Below are positions 21,369-23,882 of a stretch of 23,882 nucleotides of DNA, piece after piece (the first letter of the stretch is position 1; each line of letters starts with the position of its first letter). A model generated the notes under the pieces. It did not search any database. It saw only the letters and a list, made by a program, of their open reading frames with translations, and was not told where the DNA came from. The position numbers were made by a program, and so were the translations under genes. This DNA is from DAOMOD01 sp964526035 (lineage in GTDB: Bacteria > Pseudomonadota > Gammaproteobacteria > Xanthomonadales > BPKI01), in the NCBI GenBank assembly GCA_964526035.1, contig CAZGKE010000044.1:1-23882 (forward strand), read 5' to 3'.

Positions 21369-22058
21369 ATGAGCAGCATGAACGAACCCGCTCTCCATTC
21401 GACGTCCCGGTTGGCCCGGCTCCAAGGCCGTCTCCACCTGCTGCCTTTCGCCTTCGCGATCTGCCTCGCTGCGGTTCCAGCGTGGGCATCGGAGGAGGCC
21501 ATGGATCAGCTGCGCGCATTCACCCACGAGCTGCACGGTGTCAAGGGCAGCTTCGTGCAGCGCGTGTTCGATGCCAACGATCGCATCGTGGAACAATCGC
21601 AGGGTGAACTGGCGATGTCGCGCCCGAACCTGTTCCGCTGGCAGTACACCGAGCCGTTCCAGCAGCTGATCGTGGCGGACGGCGAGCGTGTTTGGATATT
21701 CGATCCGGATCTGGAGCAGGTGACGGTTCGCGATCAGTCCGACAGCGAAGCGCAGAGCCCGCTGTCCGTGTTGCTCGATCCGGCAGGCATCGACGCGCAT
21801 TACGAATTGCAGGAACTCGGAGAGTCAGAAGGCGGCTGGTGGCTACGCCTGCTGCCGCGGGAGGAAGCGCCGGAAATGCGTTTTGCCGACCTGGTGTTTC
21901 AGGACAATCAGCTGCGCGCTATGCACCTCCATGACAGTCTCGGGCAGCGCAATGTTCTGCTGTTCGGTGACTGGTCGCGCAACCCCGAGATGGATGCCGA
22001 AAGCTTCCGCTTCGTCCCGCCCGAAGGGGTCGACGTGGTGGGCGCCGAGGACCTTTAG
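21369..22058 (+). CDS. lolA: Outer-membrane lipoprotein carrier protein LolA
   Basis: The ATG at 21369 gives 229 residues; a second in-frame ATG at 21378 is equally possible, and neither has a strong ribosome-binding site. A signal peptide (LLPFAFAICLAAVPAWA) ends before SEEAMDQL, so the mature protein is periplasmic and about 190 residues. LolA text is clear: GVKGSFVQRVFD, SQGELAMSRPNLFRWQYTEP, QLIVADGERVWIFDPDLEQV and the C-terminal SFRFVPPEGVDVV. LolA takes lipoproteins from the LolCDE transporter and delivers them to LolB at the outer membrane. Its position between ftsK and rarA is the conserved gammaproteobacterial arrangement. Confidence 0.95.
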   Translation: MSSMNEPALHSTSRLARLQGRLHLLPFAFAICLAAVPAWASEEAMDQLRAFTHELHGVKGSFVQRVFDANDRIVEQSQGELAMSRPNLFRWQYTEPFQQLIVADGERVWIFDPDLEQVTVRDQSDSEAQSPLSVLLDPAGIDAHYELQELGESEGGWWLRLLPREEAPEMRFADLVFQDNQLRAMHLHDSLGQRNVLLFGDWSRNPEMDAESFRFVPPEGVDVVGAEDL

Positions 22059-22184
22059 GCGCGCACGTCTGGGGCAATCCACGAGCACTGTCATCGTCCA
22101 GCGGCGCGGGTTCCCCGGTGACCATGACCGGGCACGCACAGCGCTGTCGTTGCCGCTCAAGGTACGCGCTCCTACACTGCCCCG

Positions 22185-23510
22185 ATGAACTCAACCGATC
22201 TCTTCGCCGCAGGTGCGGAGCTGCGTCCGCTTGCGGAACGCATGCGTCCGCGAAGCATCGACGAGTTCGTCGGTCAACAGCGCCTGCTCGGCCCCGGTGC
22301 CGCGTTGCGCCGCGCCCTTGAGGCCGGGCAGCCGCACTCGATGATCCTCTGGGGCCCGCCGGGCTGCGGCAAGACCTCGCTGGCCCTGCTGCTGGCCCGG
22401 CTGGCCGACGCCGAGTTTCGCGCGCTGTCAGCCGTGATGTCGAACATCGCCGAAGTGCGGCGCGCGCTGGCCGAGGCCGACCAGCATTTCAGCCGCGGTC
22501 GCCGCAGCGTGCTGTTCATCGACGAAGTGCACCGCTTCAACAAGGCACAGCAGGATGCCTTCCTGCCGCATATCGAGCGCGGCACCATACTGTTTGTCGG
22601 CGCCACCACCGAGAATCCGAGCTTCGAGCTGAACAGCGCGCTGTTGTCGCGCTGTCGCGTGTACGTGATGCAGGCGGTCGCCGCCGAGGACATCCGACCG
22701 GCGCTGGACCGCGCACTTGATGACAGCGAACGTGGTCTTGGGGGTCGAGGACTGCAGGCCGACCCGGAGGCGCTCGACGTGATTACCCAGGCGGCTGATG
22801 GCGACGTGCGGCGTGCCCTGAACCTGCTGGAGATCGCCGCCGACCTCGGCAGCGATGATCGCATCGACATGGCTTCCGTGATCGCGGTGACCAGCGACCG
22901 CAACCGTCGCTTCGACAAGGGTGGCGAGCAGTTCTACGACCAGATCTCGGCCCTGCACAAGTCGGTGAGGAATTCACACCCCGATGCCGCCCTGTACTGG
23001 TTTGCGCGCATGCTGGACGGCGGCTGCGACCCCCACTACCTGGCGCGCCGCTTGGTGCGCATGGCAGTCGAAGACATCGGCAATGCCGATCCTCGTGCAC
23101 TGCCGTTGACGATTTCGGCCTGGGAGGCATACGACCGCCTGGGCAGCCCGGAGGGCGACCTGGCGTTGGCTCAGGCGGTGGTGCATCTCGCCAGCACATC
23201 CAAGAGCAACGCGGTGTACAGCGCCTTCAAAGCGGCGAAGCGCGACGTCGTCGAGTTCGGCACCGCCGAGGTGCCGCTGCACCTGCGCAATGCGCCCACC
23301 AGACTGATGAAGGAGATCGGCTACGGCAAGGGCTACCAGTACGATCCCGATGTGGAAGGTGGTGTGGCGGTCAGCCAGACCTGCTTTCCCGAAAACATGG
23401 GCGAACGCGAGTACTACCGACCAACGGGACACGGGGCGGAAGCACGCCTTGCCGAGCATCTGCGCGCCCTCCGCGAAGCACGGCGCAAGGCGCGGGAATC
23501 GAAATCGTAG
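22185..23510 (+). CDS. rarA: Replication-associated recombination protein RarA (MgsA)
   Basis: The 441-residue AAA+ ATPase begins with LAERMRPRSIDEFVGQQRLLG. It has Walker A GPPGCGKT (57-64), Walker B LFIDE (110-114, then VHRFNKAQQDAFLP) and sensor-1 text GATTENPSFELNSALLSRC. The C-terminal tetramerisation region carries SHPDAALYWFARML, and the protein ends with PENMGEREYYRPTGHG, as in RarA. RarA acts at stalled or gapped replication forks and interacts with SSB and the clamp-loader machinery. No good ribosome-binding site precedes the ATG at 22185. The 126-nt space after lolA has no recognisable gene. Confidence 0.96.
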   Translation: MNSTDLFAAGAELRPLAERMRPRSIDEFVGQQRLLGPGAALRRALEAGQPHSMILWGPPGCGKTSLALLLARLADAEFRALSAVMSNIAEVRRALAEADQHFSRGRRSVLFIDEVHRFNKAQQDAFLPHIERGTILFVGATTENPSFELNSALLSRCRVYVMQAVAAEDIRPALDRALDDSERGLGGRGLQADPEALDVITQAADGDVRRALNLLEIAADLGSDDRIDMASVIAVTSDRNRRFDKGGEQFYDQISALHKSVRNSHPDAALYWFARMLDGGCDPHYLARRLVRMAVEDIGNADPRALPLTISAWEAYDRLGSPEGDLALAQAVVHLASTSKSNAVYSAFKAAKRDVVEFGTAEVPLHLRNAPTRLMKEIGYGKGYQYDPDVEGGVAVSQTCFPENMGEREYYRPTGHGAEARLAEHLRALREARRKARESKS

Positions 23511-23548
23511 TGAGGTAGAGGACCTCTTCAGAAAGCAGATTCCGAAGG

Positions 23549-23634
23549 GTCCGCAAAGGACGCAAAGTGCGCAAAGGAAGAGCAAGAAGATCGTTCTTTT
23601 TTTCTCATTTGCGTCCTTTGCGTCCTTTGCGGAC
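23549..23634. repeat. GCAAAGGACGC-family palindrome between rarA and serS
   Basis: Perfect 19-bp arms GTCCGCAAAGGACGCAAAG (23549-23567) and CTTTGCGTCCTTTGCGGAC (23616-23634) are identical to those at 13789-13865. The centre differs and includes GTTCTTTTTTTCTC. Lying 38 nt beyond the rarA stop, it could end or protect the rarA transcript. Confidence 0.92.
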
Positions 23635-23690
23635 GAACCACTCCTGCTTCGCTTGCAAGGGCCTCACGTGCGGCCAGACTCAGCGCGAGC

Positions 23691-23719
23691 TTGGCCGGTG
23701 GCCGCGCGACGGGGATAAT
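23691..23719 (+). promoter_or_regulatory. serS: Putative sigma-70-like promoter of serS
   Basis: TTGGCC (23691-23696) and GATAAT (23714-23719) are separated by 17 nt, which is optimal spacing. Transcription would start near 23726, about 26 nt before the serS ATG. Confidence 0.5.
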
Positions 23720-23751
23720 GGCCGGCTTTCCGCACTGCAGCAGAGATCACC

Positions 23752-23882
23752 ATGCTCGACCCCGCACGATTGCGCCAACACCTGGCCGAAACCGCCGAAC
23801 GTCTTGCCCGGCGCGGCTTCGAACTGCCGGTGGCCGAGATCGAGTCGCTGGAGGCCGAACGCAAGCAGGTGCAGACCGACAC
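23752..23882 (+). CDS. serS: Seryl-tRNA synthetase, N-terminal fragment (continues past window)
   Basis: The 43 visible residues, MLDPARLRQHLAETAERLAR followed by RGFELPVAEIESLEAERKQV, match the start of the SerS N-terminal antiparallel coiled-coil arm that contacts the long variable arm of tRNA-Ser. The start is set by this match. Its location after rarA is the conserved order known from E. coli (ftsK-lolA-rarA-serS). The catalytic domain is outside the window. Confidence 0.92.
   Translation, partial: MLDPARLRQHLAETAERLARRGFELPVAEIESLEAERKQVQTD

Noticed and set aside
22059..22184. GCGCTCCTACA sequence before rarA as another REP element
   Set aside because: Only one short half-site resembling the GTAGGAGCGC core is visible; no partner arm was found.

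Overview
This is a high-GC window that reads as chromosomal DNA of a gammaproteobacterium, most likely in the Xanthomonadales/Lysobacterales. The taxonomic call rests on three things: the trxB-ald-ftsK-lolA-rarA-serS gene order, a lexA-imuA-imuB-dnaE2 mutagenesis cassette, and several families of palindromic repeats of the GTAG/REP type. The genus cannot be fixed from the sequence alone. An assembly gap of exactly 100 N lies at 13204-13303.

Layout. (1) 1-1124, minus: a small operon of a C-terminal-haem c-type cytochrome and a two-domain universal stress protein that runs off the window. (2) 1272-6864, plus: two tandem paralogous exported proteins, each with an N-terminal Trp-rich duplicated module fused to a Beta_propel-like (PF09826-type) C-terminal region; function unknown. 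(3) 6907-14526, minus: a DNA-damage block. lexA, imuA, imuB and dnaE2 form an SOS-inducible translesion cassette (imuA/imuB and imuB/dnaE2 overlap), followed by a SRAP/YedK-type abasic-site protein. A 26-bp palindrome over the lexA start is the likely operator. (4) 14768-17560, minus: trxB, a FemAB-like GNAT protein and aat in a tight operon. (5) 17826 to the end, plus: ald, ftsK, lolA, rarA and the start of serS. Regions 4 and 5 match the conserved aat...trxB...ftsK-lolA-rarA-serS neighbourhood known from E. coli.

The main discovery is in region 3. Every one of the four SOS-cassette genes carries palindromic or tandem repeat DNA inside its coding sequence, and every insertion keeps the reading frame. 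dnaE2 has three composite elements of about 170-180 nt (about 57-61 residues each) plus a repeat-derived N-terminus. imuB has a 52-nt palindrome in a linker. imuA has a 48-bp tandem repeat (16 codons per unit) that contains the assembly gap, plus a 9-bp repeat. lexA has a 54-nt palindrome (18 codons) in the hinge just before the self-cleavage site. The nearby housekeeping genes show none. This resembles the Rickettsia palindromic-element phenomenon, but concentrated in a mutator module. The dnaE2 elements also contain heptanucleotide tracts whose slippage would switch the reading frame, so the mutator polymerase could be phase-variable; that part is inference.
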